From NCBI GenBank assembly GCA_017592665.1, contig JAGFNW010000019.1:62001-126000 (forward strand): a stretch of DNA of 64,000 bases. The letters are read 5' to 3'. Of the stretch, positions 55,206-64,000 are shown piece by piece. The DNA comes from Streptosporangiaceae bacterium NEAU-GS5 (GTDB lineage Bacteria > Actinomycetota > Actinomycetes > Streptosporangiales > Streptosporangiaceae). Under the pieces are notes generated by a model. It saw only the letters and a program-made list of their open reading frames with translations. It ran no database searches and was not told where the DNA came from. A program made the translations under genes and the position numbers. Positions within the stretch are counted from its first letter, which is position 1; each line of letters starts with the position of its first letter.

Positions 55206-55214
55206 AAAAACGAC

Positions 55215-55242
55215 GGCCCGGCGCGATGCATCGCGCCGGGCC
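55215..55242. terminator. Perfect 28-bp palindrome, probable terminator of the copper gene
   Basis: GGCCCGGCGCGATG followed immediately by its reverse complement. It lies 82 bases past the stop of the leftward CopD-CtaG gene and upstream of the DeoR promoter, so it should separate the two. Confidence 0.65.
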
Positions 55243-55323
55243 CTCACCTCTCTGCTCTGCCGGAAGCTTATCCGAAATGACGAGAACCGTTCCCCGAATC
55301 AGGTTCCGAATTCTGCTGATTTC

Positions 55324-57219
55324 TCAATCATTAGCGGACGGCATTCCCGACCCGCTCGAGGAGAATTCGGCGGCCGTGGACGTCGCGGCCGACAGGCGCC
55401 GCCGGGCGCCCTGCCACCGCCGCCACAAGATCACGGCAAGGACGGCGATCGTGACGATCGTCAGGCCCGGCCCGAGGAGCGCGCCGACGTGCTGGTCGTG
55501 CGACCGCTCCGGCGCCCACGACAGTGTGAGCAGCGAATACCACAGTGTGCCCTGGTCGGGCCCGGCCAGCAGGAACAGCGCGATCGCGGCCTCCAGCACG
55601 GCGGCGGCGAGCAGCATCCTGATCCGGGTCGCCGCCGCGATGACGCGGGGCAGCGGATCGATGCCCATGGCCACGGTGAAGAAGAGCAGGGCGGCCGCGA
55701 TGACGAAGGTCTGTACGGCCAGCCGGATGGCGAGGCTGGATTGGGCCGGCTCGAACAGGCCGATGACGTAAAGAGTGATCGGAGGAAGGGCATAAAGGCC
55801 GAATGCCACCAAAGGATTCGTGACCGCCCGGCCTGCCCCGCTGTCGGCGCGATTTCCGCGCGGCGGGTACGCCAATTGATAGAGGGTCAGCGGCGCCCCG
55901 AACACCAGCAGCGCCGGGCCCACCGCGGCCAGCAGCGCGAATTGGACCGCGTGCAACGAGAACACGGCGGGCGCATAGGCCGCGATTCCCCCGGCCAGGC
56001 CGTAGAGGAGAACGACGAGGCCCGCCATCCAGCACACGATCCGGAAGACCGGCCAGCCCTCCCCCTGCCGGGCCAGCCGCCGTACCGCCACCAGGTAGGC
56101 GACGGCCGCGCCGACGACGGCGAACAGCGCGATCGGGTCGGGCCTCACCTCGGCGAACAGGTTGTGCGGCTGGAGCTCCGGCAGGACGTAGCCGAGCAGC
56201 GCGTGCTCGTGCTCGAGGGTGTCGGCGGGCGTCGGCGGCGCGGTCCGCGACAGCCCGACCGCGAGCCCGATGGTCGCCGCCATCACCGTGACCTCGCCCG
56301 CCGCGAGCCGCAGGAAGGGCGCGGCGCCCGTGCTGGTCTCCAGCGCGGCGATCGTGGTACGGCGGTGCCGCCAGCCGAACCAGCCGAGCGCGACCAGCGC
56401 CACGACCTTGGCGTCGATGAGCACGCCGTAGCGCGATTCCCACAGGGCGCTGAGGTCACCGATCCTGATCCAGGCGTTGATCACGCCGGAGTAGCCGACC
56501 GCGATGAAGCAGCACAGGGCCAGGGCGCTGAACCGGCGCACGACGACCGCGGGGCCGGCCGACCTGCGCACGAACAGCAGCAGCCCGAGCAGCCCGCCGA
56601 CCCAGAGGGTGACGCCCGCGATGTGCATCATGAGGCTGGAGATCGCGAGGTTGTGGTCGGCCGAGGAGGCCGAGTGGCCCACATACGCGGGCGGCAGCAC
56701 GGCCAGGACGGCGAGGCCCAGCAGGATCGCCCGCCCCCAGGCCGCGAGCGGCAGGAACGCGCCGATCGCGATCACTACGGCCGCGACGGTGACCGCGAGG
56801 AAGGCCTGCCCCTGCGGTATGTAGAACAGGAACGTGGGCAGCACCCCGGAGCGCAGCGCCTGATCCATGGGGATACCCAGGAAATCCGACAATGTCAGGA
56901 TCTCGGTGCAGGCGGCGCTCAGCGCCCAGCCGATGGCCCATCGCCCCGCGAACCGCGTCAGGAGCCCCGCCGTCGCCACGTCGCCCGCCAGGAGCACGGC
57001 CGTCAGGAGGCTGCCGACCGTCGCCACCGCGCAGAGGTCGTGGACGAGCCGGACCAGCGGCAGGCCCACGGACGTCAGGGTGCCCGGCGACGGCAGCCCC
57101 GGGATCGTCGGCTGCGGTTTGCCGCCGCCGAACCATAAGGCGAGGAGTATGACGGCGAACGCGGCCGCAAGCACCCCTGCGGCGGCGAGTGCGCGGCGGC
57201 GCACCCGTGGAGCTTTCAT
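55324..57219 (-). CDS. CopD/CtaG fusion: copper uptake and cytochrome oxidase assembly membrane protein
   Basis: A 631-residue polytopic membrane protein. The first half (about 1-300) matches CopD: SADHNLAISSLMMHIAGVTLWVGGLLGLLLF, with histidines in membrane spans. The second half (about 320-600) matches caa3-type CtaG: EHEHALLGYVLPELQPHN and LLTLSWAPERSHDQHVGALLGP. CopD brings copper across the membrane with CopC; CtaG helps build the copper centre of cytochrome oxidase. AGGAAG precedes the ATG. Diverges from the small membrane protein and CopC genes. Confidence 0.9.
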   Translation of the reverse strand: MKAPRVRRRALAAAGVLAAAFAVILLALWFGGGKPQPTIPGLPSPGTLTSVGLPLVRLVHDLCAVATVGSLLTAVLLAGDVATAGLLTRFAGRWAIGWALSAACTEILTLSDFLGIPMDQALRSGVLPTFLFYIPQGQAFLAVTVAAVVIAIGAFLPLAAWGRAILLGLAVLAVLPPAYVGHSASSADHNLAISSLMMHIAGVTLWVGGLLGLLLFVRRSAGPAVVVRRFSALALCCFIAVGYSGVINAWIRIGDLSALWESRYGVLIDAKVVALVALGWFGWRHRRTTIAALETSTGAAPFLRLAAGEVTVMAATIGLAVGLSRTAPPTPADTLEHEHALLGYVLPELQPHNLFAEVRPDPIALFAVVGAAVAYLVAVRRLARQGEGWPVFRIVCWMAGLVVLLYGLAGGIAAYAPAVFSLHAVQFALLAAVGPALLVFGAPLTLYQLAYPPRGNRADSGAGRAVTNPLVAFGLYALPPITLYVIGLFEPAQSSLAIRLAVQTFVIAAALLFFTVAMGIDPLPRVIAAATRIRMLLAAAVLEAAIALFLLAGPDQGTLWYSLLTLSWAPERSHDQHVGALLGPGLTIVTIAVLAVILWRRWQGARRRLSAATSTAAEFSSSGSGMPSAND

Positions 57220-57295
57220 CGTGGGCTTCCTCAGGTGGGGGGCGTGCCTTTCAGAGTATGTCCGCAGACTTGGCAGATCAGGATAAAAAGGTGGG

Positions 57296-57841
57296 GTGGC
57301 CATTTCCGAGCCGGTGCTGCGTGCGCCCCGGGCGGCGTTCTTCGCCGCTGCGTGCACGCTGATCTCGGCTGTCGGCCACACCCTCACCAATCACGCGCCG
57401 GTCTCCCTGGGAGCGGGCCTCGCCGGAGCCGTCGGCGTGTTCGCGCTGGGCTACGTGCTCGGCAGGCGTGAGCGGGGCCTTTCGGTGCTGCTGCCGGCGA
57501 CGTCGATCGCGCAGCTGCTCCTGCACGAACTGTTCGGAGGCAACGCTCCCACGGCGATGACCCTGGGGCACGCTTCCCACGTGACGAGCATGCCCCTGAT
57601 CCACGCGGCCATCGCGGTGGTGACCGCCTGGTGGCTGCATCGAGGCGAGAGCGCTCTCTGGCTGATGATCAGGATGTACGCCCGGCCGTTCGGCCCAGCC
57701 CCCTGGCTCCTGGGTGGGCTGCCACGCCGGCCGGAAGTGGTGAGCGGCCCGGCCGAGGCCCCGCGGCGCTCCTTCGCGGGGCGCATGGCCGGCCCCGCCC
57801 CCGTCGTCCGCGGTCCTCCGGCCTACGCCAGGACGCCCTGA
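57296..57841 (+). CDS. Membrane protein of unknown function next to copper genes
   Basis: A 181-residue protein with about four hydrophobic segments and several histidines in or near them (GHTLTNHAPV, LLLHELFGG, LGHASHVTSMPLIHAA). The C-terminal 50 residues are hydrophilic and proline-rich. Histidines in membrane spans and the place between CopD-CtaG and CopC suggest a part in copper handling (inference). GTG start with AAGGTGG just before. Confidence 0.75.
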   Translation: MAISEPVLRAPRAAFFAAACTLISAVGHTLTNHAPVSLGAGLAGAVGVFALGYVLGRRERGLSVLLPATSIAQLLLHELFGGNAPTAMTLGHASHVTSMPLIHAAIAVVTAWWLHRGESALWLMIRMYARPFGPAPWLLGGLPRRPEVVSGPAEAPRRSFAGRMAGPAPVVRGPPAYARTP

Positions 57842-57932
57842 CCATCTCACCAGCCGGATCCTCTGTGCCGGCGCGAGCAGGCCGGGCGTCACCCGCCGTC
57901 CCGCTCACCGTCACGATCTTCCGGAGACCTGC

Positions 57933-58550
57933 ATGACATCAGCATCACGCGCCCTGGTCAGGGCCGCGCTCGTAACCTGTTTCGGCGTTCTGTGCCTGCT
58001 CGTCGTCCCGTCGGCCGCCCAGGCCCACGACAGCTTGAAAAGCAGCTCCCCCGCCAAGAACGCCGTCGTCACCGACCTGAAGCAGATCGAGCTGGAATAC
58101 AGCGCCCACGTCAGCTTCCCCGTCGTGATCGTCCACGACGCCGCCGGACGGCGGTACGACACCGGGGAGCCCCGCACCGACGGCCCGAACGTCTTCAAGA
58201 ACGTCGCGCCGCTGCCCAACGGCTCGTACGTCATCGCCTGGCGCGTCGTCTCCTCCGACGGCCACCCGATCCAGGGCGAGATCCCCTTCACCGTCGCGGG
58301 CTCGGCCGTGACCGCCCCGCCGGTCGCCGTCGCCGCGACCTCCGGCGCGGCCGGGCAGCCGCAGGAGGAAGGGCAGGGCATTCCCGGCTGGATCTGGGCC
58401 ATCGCCATCGTGCTCGTCGCCCTCGGCGTGGCCGCCCTCCTCGGCGTACGCACCCGGCGCACCACGACCGACCCGACCGATCCGGCCGAGCCCACGGATC
58501 CGACCGACCCGACCGAGCCCACAGAGCCGGCCGGGCACTCATCCGACTAG
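57933..58550 (+). CDS. CopC-domain copper-binding protein, membrane anchored
   Basis: A 205-residue exported protein. Signal peptide to Ala31; the mature N-terminus starts with His32 (HDSLKSSSPAKN), the usual Cu(II) ligand, and His111 with Asp109 in SSDGHPI complete the site. A membrane span at 152-172 and a cytoplasmic-side or cell-wall tail of repeated Thr-Asp-Pro and Glu-Pro units follow. It binds periplasmic copper and passes it to CopD. Probably co-regulated with the CopD-CtaG gene. Confidence 0.93.
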   Translation: MTSASRALVRAALVTCFGVLCLLVVPSAAQAHDSLKSSSPAKNAVVTDLKQIELEYSAHVSFPVVIVHDAAGRRYDTGEPRTDGPNVFKNVAPLPNGSYVIAWRVVSSDGHPIQGEIPFTVAGSAVTAPPVAVAATSGAAGQPQEEGQGIPGWIWAIAIVLVALGVAALLGVRTRRTTTDPTDPAEPTDPTDPTEPTEPAGHSSD

Positions 58551-58573
58551 CGGGGGGCCGAGTGGCCCCCCGC
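58550..58573. terminator. Bidirectional terminator
   Basis: GCGGGGGGCC (58550-58559) and GGCCCCCCGC (58564-58573) form a perfect 10-bp stem with loop GAGT between convergent copC and protease genes. Confidence 0.75.
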
Positions 58574-58583
58574 CAGGACTGGG

Positions 58584-61367
58584 CTAGATGGATTTACCGT
58601 TGGCGATCTGGTCGAGCAGGGTGGTCGCGTCCGAATAGCGGGACGCGGTCGTGCCCGACACCGGCATGGTCAGGGTGGCGAAGGCGTATCTGACGGCCTG
58701 GCCGACCGTCGTCACGCCGAGAGACCTTGCGAGCGGAGAGGAGATCGGGGTGCTCGCGTTGACCCTGCGCGAGGCGAGGTCGAACAGCACGGCGATCAAC
58801 TGCCTCCGGAGCGGCTCGGGCTGCCTGCCTCCGGCGGACAGGACGGTCGTCGCCTCCGGGTTGCTGAGCGCACCGTCCTTGGCGCCGCCGCCCTCGCCGT
58901 CGAAGCGCTGGTCGGTGGCCTGGACGCGGGCCAGGAACTCGGCGGTTCTGGCCTCGGGGTGGGTCTTCCAGTAGCCGGCCGACAGCGGATCGCGGGTCGC
59001 GGGGACCTCGGTGACCGACGTCTCGCCGCTCGCGGAGACCGGCTTGTAGGTGCAGCCGTTGCCGTTCTCGTACGTGACGGTCGCGGTGTCGGCGAGCTTG
59101 GCGCCGGCGGTGAACAGCAGGCTCGGCCGGTCGGTGAACTGGACGCTCTGCGTGCCGCCGCCGGCGACGGGGCCCAGCTTCCAGGTCAGCGTGGTCGTGC
59201 CGGACGGGTTGCCGGTGACGGTCGTCGGCTTGGGACCGCTGCCGAGGTCGAGGGCGGTGCTGTAGTAGACCTCCGCGGGGATCGTGTCGGTGAGGGTGAT
59301 GTTGGTGGCCGGGGCGCTGCCGGTGTTGGTAACGGTGAGGGTGGTCGTAATCGCCTCGCCCGCGTTCACCTTCGGCGTCACCTGTTTGGTCAGGGTGAGA
59401 CGCGGCGCGTGGACGGTCGTGATGGCCGTGCCGGTGTTGTTGGCCGTGTTGACCTCGGCGCCGCCGTCCAGGTTGGTGGCGGTGACGGTCGCCTTGTTGG
59501 TGAGCTTCGTGCCGTCCTCGGTGGTGCAGGGCACGAGGTAGGAGAACGCCTCGGTCGCCGACTGGTCTGGGTTGAGGTTGTCGATGGCGCGGACGTCCGT
59601 GGTCGCGTCCGGGAAGGTGTCGGTGAGACTGACCGAGGAGGCCATGCCCTTGCCGACGTTTTTCACCGTCACGCTGTAGCCGAGCTTGTCGCCGGCCTGC
59701 GCGTCGGCCTTGTCGACGGTCTTGGCCGCCGTGACGTCGGGGTCGTAGAAGTCGTGGAAGGCGGCCCGCCGCTCCTGGACCGTCTCGTAGTCGATGTCCG
59801 GACCGTGGTTGACGCCCACCCCGCCGGCCGTCTGCGCGGCGGCGGCGCGGAACTGGATGCTGTGCCAGTCGTCGAAGCCGGTCAGCTCGTCGCGGTCGGT
59901 CGTGGCGTCGTCGCCGGGGTTGACGTCGACGCTGACCGGGACCGTCTCGATGATCGGCTTGTTCTTGACGCTGAGGTTCCAGTTCCAGTTGATCGCGACA
60001 TTGCCGCGCTCGAAGCGGGCCATGCCGTCGGGGGACGTCCAGGTCGTCATGTCGGTGCCGTCACCGATCCCGGCGGGTTCCAGCAGCTTCGACTTGGTCA
60101 GTTTCGGCAGTCGTTGGCCGGAGTAGTCGAGGCGGGCGGGGGCCGGGCTGGGACCTGTCGGAATGCCGTCGGGGTCGAAGGCGTAGTTCATGACGCTCAG
60201 ATAGTTGGGCTTGTAGTTGGTGTCGTCGCCGCCGCCGTGGCCAAGGCCGAGCGCGTGCCCGAGCTCGTGCATGATGCTGCCGGACTGGTCACGGGTGGTG
60301 CCGATGCGGTTGTCCCAGGAGCCGAGCGTGACGAGGAAGTCCTTGTTGTGGCCGCGTTCGGGCTCACAGCACTGACCGGACGAGCTGTCCCCCGCGTTCA
60401 GGTCGTGGGCGAAGATCGCGTAGTGCGCGTAGATGGCGAGGCTGAAGTTGAAGTCGGCGTCCCGCCAGTCGCGGAAGTCCTCGGCGTAGTCGTCGTCGTC
60501 GAAGTTCATCACGGGTTGCTCGGTGATCTGCTTGCCGCGCACGTAGACGAAGTCCATGCCGGTGGCTTTGTGGGCGCCTGGATACGGGCACGGCACCACG
60601 GCGTCCACCGGCGCGTGGTCGAAGGCCGACACCACCTCGCCGATCGCGGACGGGCTGGGCTCATGCGAGTGCGTGCCGTCGGCCATCCAGTCGATCTGGA
60701 CGATGACGGACTTCCGGCACGGGTCGAGGCCGACCAGGTCGGCGACCTTCGATCCGTCCGGCGCGGACACGCTCCCCTGCCGCTCGACGACGTCCGGGAT
60801 CCCGTCGAGGTCGAGGTCGCCGTTGCCGCAGGTGGAGAGCGAGAAGTCGATCCTCGCTTTCCTCCCGTCGTTGTTCCTCGGGAAACCGTGGTCCCCGTCG
60901 CCCTGCGCGACGGTCGCCGAGTTGAGCACGTCCCCCGCCCAGCTGCCGCACTCGACCGTGTTGAAGAAGAACAGGTCGAGGTCGACGTCATGGTCCAGCG
61001 GACTGATGTCCATCTTGTCGTCGCCGCCCTCGGTGGGCCCGCTGTCCCCATCCCACAGCCGGATGAGGATCGGCACGCTGCTCTCGCCGTCCGCCAGCGT
61101 CTGCGTGTGGGTGAACGTCCATCCCGGCGAGAAGTCGTCGTCCTCGATTTCGCCGCGCCGCTCCAGCGGCCCGTCCCCGATCCGGATCTCCGGGAAGTAG
61201 TCCCCGTCGCCGGCCGCCGAGTCAGGGTTCTCGATCTGCAGCACATGGTTGATCCGCAGCGTGATCGTCACCGTCGTCGCCGCGGCCGCCGTTCGCACCC
61301 CCAGCACCGGCACCACCGCCACCAGCAGCGCCAACACCATTGACAATTGTTTTAGGCGGAATCGCAC
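58584..61367 (-). CDS. Secreted metzincin-type zinc protease with DUF11 repeats and GYWKTHP tail
   Basis: A 927-residue exported protein. Signal peptide about 1-30. The zinc site HELGHALGLGH is at 367-377 (His367, Glu368, His371, His377) with the Met-turn SVMNY (Met393), the metzincin pattern. Two DUF11-type beta repeats follow (about 550-650 and 660-780: TKQVTPKVNAGEAITTTLTV, SLTDTFPDATTD). The C-terminal module begins GYWKTHPEARTAEF. The N-terminal 350 residues contain acidic Asp/Gly stretches that may bind calcium (DLDLDGIPDVVE). GTG start. No sorting signal seen. Substrate unknown. Confidence 0.85.
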   Translation of the reverse strand: MRFRLKQLSMVLALLVAVVPVLGVRTAAAATTVTITLRINHVLQIENPDSAAGDGDYFPEIRIGDGPLERRGEIEDDDFSPGWTFTHTQTLADGESSVPILIRLWDGDSGPTEGGDDKMDISPLDHDVDLDLFFFNTVECGSWAGDVLNSATVAQGDGDHGFPRNNDGRKARIDFSLSTCGNGDLDLDGIPDVVERQGSVSAPDGSKVADLVGLDPCRKSVIVQIDWMADGTHSHEPSPSAIGEVVSAFDHAPVDAVVPCPYPGAHKATGMDFVYVRGKQITEQPVMNFDDDDYAEDFRDWRDADFNFSLAIYAHYAIFAHDLNAGDSSSGQCCEPERGHNKDFLVTLGSWDNRIGTTRDQSGSIMHELGHALGLGHGGGDDTNYKPNYLSVMNYAFDPDGIPTGPSPAPARLDYSGQRLPKLTKSKLLEPAGIGDGTDMTTWTSPDGMARFERGNVAINWNWNLSVKNKPIIETVPVSVDVNPGDDATTDRDELTGFDDWHSIQFRAAAAQTAGGVGVNHGPDIDYETVQERRAAFHDFYDPDVTAAKTVDKADAQAGDKLGYSVTVKNVGKGMASSVSLTDTFPDATTDVRAIDNLNPDQSATEAFSYLVPCTTEDGTKLTNKATVTATNLDGGAEVNTANNTGTAITTVHAPRLTLTKQVTPKVNAGEAITTTLTVTNTGSAPATNITLTDTIPAEVYYSTALDLGSGPKPTTVTGNPSGTTTLTWKLGPVAGGGTQSVQFTDRPSLLFTAGAKLADTATVTYENGNGCTYKPVSASGETSVTEVPATRDPLSAGYWKTHPEARTAEFLARVQATDQRFDGEGGGAKDGALSNPEATTVLSAGGRQPEPLRRQLIAVLFDLASRRVNASTPISSPLARSLGVTTVGQAVRYAFATLTMPVSGTTASRYSDATTLLDQIANGKSI

Positions 61368-61482
61368 GATCCGTCCCCCTCTAGTGGAATTTCGCGCGTG
61401 ACCAGAGGCCTGGCCACTCCACAGCGACGTAACAGAGTGCGACTAAATGCGAGCGGGCTGCTACTCAACACGCAGGGCGCTC

Positions 61483-62478
61483 TTAGAAGGCATCGTCGAA
61501 GGTGACCGTGCCTTCGATGCCGACCTGGTAGGCCGACACCCGGCGTTCGAAGAAATTGGACAGCTCCTGCACGTCCTGCAGCTCCACGAACGCGAACGGA
61601 TTCCTGCTGCCGTAAAGCGGCTGCATGCCCAGCATGGCCAGCCGCCGGTCGGCCACGTGCTGCAGGTATTCCCGCATGCCCGCCAACGACATTCCCGGCA
61701 CGCCCTGGCCGAGGAGGTCTTCGGCGAATCGCGCCTCGCATTCGACGGCCTCGGCGAGCATCTGCCTGACCTGCCGCTCCATCTCGGCGTCGAACAGATC
61801 CGGCTCCTCGGCCCGTACGGTTTCCACGACGTCGAAGGCGAAGGCCATGTGCAGCGACTCGTCGCGGAACACCCAGTTCGTGCCGCTCGCCAGGCCGTGC
61901 AGCAGGCCGCGGGAGCGCAGATAGTAGACGTACGCGAAGGCGCCGTAGAAGAACAGGCCCTCGATGCAGGCGGCGAAGCAGATCAGGTTCAGCAAGAACG
62001 CCCGCCTGTCGTCCCGCGTCCGCAGCTCGCGCAGCGCGTAGATCGAGTCGATCCACCTGAAGCAGAACTCGGCCTTACGGGCGATCGACGGGATGTTCTC
62101 CACGGCGGCGAACGCCGCGAACCGTTCGCGCTCGTCGGGCACGTAGGTGTCCAGCAGGTTCAGATAGAACTGCACGTGCACCGCTTCTTCGAACAGCTGC
62201 CGGGAAAGATAGAGCCGTCCCTCCGGCGAGTTCACGTGCTGATAGAGGTTGAGCACCAGGTTGTTGGCCACGATCGTGTCGCCCGTCGCGAAGAACGCGA
62301 CCAGCCGGCCGACCAGGTGCCGCTCCGCCGGCGACATCGCGGCCAGGTCGGCGAGATCGGAGTGCAGGTCGATCTCGTCCACGGTCCATGTGTTCTTGAT
62401 CGCGTCCTTGAACCGGTCGAAGAACCGCGGATAGCGCATGGGGCGCAACGTCAGGTCCATGCCGGGGTCGAGCAGCAT
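61483..62478 (-). CDS. nrdB: Class I ribonucleotide reductase small (radical) subunit
   Basis: A 331-residue ferritin-like subunit. Metal ligands align as Asp67, Glu98 and His101 (FEEAVHVQFY) and Glu173, Glu207 and His210 (RDESLHMAF). The radical Tyr105 four residues after His101 is present, so this is a tyrosyl-radical class I enzyme rather than the Phe-type class Ic. The ATG overlaps the nrdA stop (TGATG); a GTG one codon earlier is the alternative. Supplies the radical for nucleotide reduction in DNA synthesis. Confidence 0.93.
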   Translation of the reverse strand: MLLDPGMDLTLRPMRYPRFFDRFKDAIKNTWTVDEIDLHSDLADLAAMSPAERHLVGRLVAFFATGDTIVANNLVLNLYQHVNSPEGRLYLSRQLFEEAVHVQFYLNLLDTYVPDERERFAAFAAVENIPSIARKAEFCFRWIDSIYALRELRTRDDRRAFLLNLICFAACIEGLFFYGAFAYVYYLRSRGLLHGLASGTNWVFRDESLHMAFAFDVVETVRAEEPDLFDAEMERQVRQMLAEAVECEARFAEDLLGQGVPGMSLAGMREYLQHVADRRLAMLGMQPLYGSRNPFAFVELQDVQELSNFFERRVSAYQVGIEGTVTFDDAF

Positions 62479-64000
62479 CACTGGCAGGCCTCACAGGACT
62501 CGGGGTTCTCGAGGGAACAGGCGGGCACGACCGCGACCGTGGCCTGCTGAATGCGCGTGGCCGGGCGCGAGCGCAGGTAGTAGGTGGTCTTCAGGCCGGA
62601 CTTCCAGGCGTACAGATACATCGAGGACAACTTGCCGATGGTCGGCGCGCTCATGAACAGGTTGAGCGACTGCGACTGGTCGACATAGGGCGCGCGGGCG
62701 GCGGCCAGGTCGATCAGGGCGCGCTGCGGCAGCTCCCAGGCCGTGCGGAACAGCTCGCGGACATCGGCCGGCAGCTCGGCGATCCCCTGGACCGAGCCCT
62801 CGGCCCGCTTGATCTGCTCCCGGATCCGCGGGGTCCACCGGCCGAGCGCCTTCAGCTCATCCACGAGGTAGGTGTTGACCTGCAGGAACTCGCCAGACAT
62901 GGTCTCGCGCTTGAACAGGTTGGACACCTGCGGCTCGATGCACTCATAGCAGCCGGCGATCGAGGCGATGGTGGCGGTCGGCGCGATCGCCACCAGCAGG
63001 CTGTTGCGCAGGCCGTGTTCGGCGATCGTCGCGCGGAGCGCGGACCATCGCTCGCGCTGGGTGGGCTCGGCGCCCCAGAGGTCGGGGTGCAACCGGCCGC
63101 GCGCGGCACGGGTCTCGCCGTACGCGGGATGCGCCCCGAACCGCTCGGCGAGGCCGGCCGACGTCTCCAGCGCGGTCAGGAAGATCTCCTCCTGTACGCG
63201 TGTGGACAGCTCCCGGGCCTGGTCGGAGTCGAACGGCAGGCGGAGCATGAAGAACGCGTCCTGCAGGCCCATCAGCCCGAGCCCGACCGGCCGCCACCGC
63301 GGATTCGACGCGGCCGCCTGCTGGGACGGGTAGTAGTTGATGTCGATCACGCGGTCGAGGAACACCACCGCCGTGCGCACGGTCGACCGCAGCCGCTCCC
63401 AGTCGACCCCGCCCGCCGTGACGTGCGCGGCCAGGTTGATCGAGCCGAGGTTGCAGACCGCGGTCTCCTCGTCGCCGTTGACCTCGAGGATCTCGGTGCA
63501 CAGGTTCGACAGGTGGATGGTGTTGCCCGGCGCCCCCGTCTGGTTGGACAGACGGTTCGACGCGTCCTTGAACGTCATCCAGCCGTTGCCGGTCTGCGCG
63601 AGGGTGCGCATCATGCGGCCGTACAGGTCGCGGGCCTTGACGGTGGTCTTCTTCGCCACCGTGCGCTCCGCGGCCCGATAGGCCTCGTCGAACGCCTCGC
63701 CCCACAGGTCGGGCAGATCCGGCGCGTCCGAGGGGTCGATCAGGGACCAGTCGCCGTCGGCCTCGACCCGGCGCATGAACTCGTCGGGGATCCAGTTGGC
63801 CAGGTTGAGGTTGTGCGTACGGCGGGACTCCTCACCGGTGTTGTCCCGCAGCTCCAGGAACTCCTTGATATCGGGGTGCCACGGCTCCAGATAGACGCAG
63901 GCCGCGCCCTTGCGCCGGCCACCCTGGTTGACCGCGGCGACCCCGGCGTCCAACGTCTTGAGGAAGGGGACGATCCCGTTCGACCGGCCGTTCGTGCCGC
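62478..64000 (-). CDS. nrdA: Class I ribonucleotide reductase large (catalytic) subunit, 5' part missing
   Basis: The visible 506 C-terminal residues of the large subunit. The active-site motif LSNLCTEILEVNG has the catalytic cysteine and glutamate, CNLGSINLAAHV holds the second redox cysteine, and the tail ENPESCEACQ carries the cysteine pair reduced by thioredoxin. The reading frame is open to base 64000 (GTNGRSNGIVPFLKTLDAG), so the start and any ATP-cone lie outside. Operon with nrdB. Confidence 0.94.
   Translation of the reverse strand, partial: GTNGRSNGIVPFLKTLDAGVAAVNQGGRRKGAACVYLEPWHPDIKEFLELRDNTGEESRRTHNLNLANWIPDEFMRRVEADGDWSLIDPSDAPDLPDLWGEAFDEAYRAAERTVAKKTTVKARDLYGRMMRTLAQTGNGWMTFKDASNRLSNQTGAPGNTIHLSNLCTEILEVNGDEETAVCNLGSINLAAHVTAGGVDWERLRSTVRTAVVFLDRVIDINYYPSQQAAASNPRWRPVGLGLMGLQDAFFMLRLPFDSDQARELSTRVQEEIFLTALETSAGLAERFGAHPAYGETRAARGRLHPDLWGAEPTQRERWSALRATIAEHGLRNSLLVAIAPTATIASIAGCYECIEPQVSNLFKRETMSGEFLQVNTYLVDELKALGRWTPRIREQIKRAEGSVQGIAELPADVRELFRTAWELPQRALIDLAAARAPYVDQSQSLNLFMSAPTIGKLSSMYLYAWKSGLKTTYYLRSRPATRIQQATVAVVPACSLENPESCEACQ

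Noticed and set aside
58440-58550. Short GAC/CCG tandem repeats in copC
   Set aside because: They encode the Pro/Thr/Asp/Glu tail of CopC and are an ordinary low-complexity tail, not a CRISPR or independent repeat.

Overview
The window is a gene-dense chromosomal segment of very high G+C content, with many GTG/TTG starts, overlapping ATGA/GTGA/TGATG junctions, Lsr2, PF04672 methyltransferase, DUF2332 and ECF sigma factors. This points to an actinomycete. A soil or compost member of Streptosporangiales or a relative would fit, but the family-level guess is only an inference. No rRNA, tRNA, CRISPR array or complete insertion sequence was recognised.

Layout. 1-9091: a catabolic region. A leftward operon (GntR/FCD regulator, class III CoA-transferase, hydantoinase/oxoprolinase HyuA and HyuB, isochorismatase-fold amidase, RbsC-type permease cut by the window edge) faces a rightward HMG-CoA-lyase-type aldolase and a zinc alcohol dehydrogenase across a palindromic operator. 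9102-14203: a PF04672 methyltransferase, two oxidoreductases, a CorA transporter and an ECF sigma factor with a membrane partner. 14299-17631: a large NACHT NTPase of the kind found in bacterial NLR-like immunity. 17715-22302: secreted proteins, including a PhoX-type and a PhoA-type alkaline phosphatase.

22299-32333: a sterol-type P450 cluster. It holds CYP142-like, SnoaL-like, ferredoxin, CYP51, SDR, CYP123-like and TetR genes leftward, then aldehyde dehydrogenase, SDR, hydroxyisobutyrate-dehydrogenase-like and carboxymuconolactone-decarboxylase-like genes rightward. From memory, the order follows the Mycobacterium tuberculosis cyp51 neighbourhood, with an extra unknown gene at the divergent promoter and a CYP142-like gene at the end. 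Two copies of a GGACAYGTGTCC palindrome mark the probable TetR operators.

32214-42707: a frameshifted CPBP protease gene, lsr2, a 970-base gene-poor stretch, a GH11 xylanase and CE4 deacetylase sharing almost identical carbohydrate-binding modules, a four-gene MarR operon, a DUF2332 protein, a polymorphic-toxin gene with a probable immunity gene, and a second ECF sigma/membrane-protein pair. 42780-55129: a sugar regulon with sugar isomerase, FGGY kinase, two LacI regulators, a CUT1 ABC importer without its own ATPase, a GH116 glycosidase and a DeoR regulator. GAAATCGATTTC operators stand before both the importer and the glycosidase. 55324-58550: copper handling (CopD-CtaG fusion, a small membrane protein, CopC). 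58584-64000: a secreted metzincin-type protease with DUF11 repeats and class I ribonucleotide reductase nrdB and nrdA, the latter cut by the window edge.

Family names come from recognising motifs and gene order by eye. No search was run.
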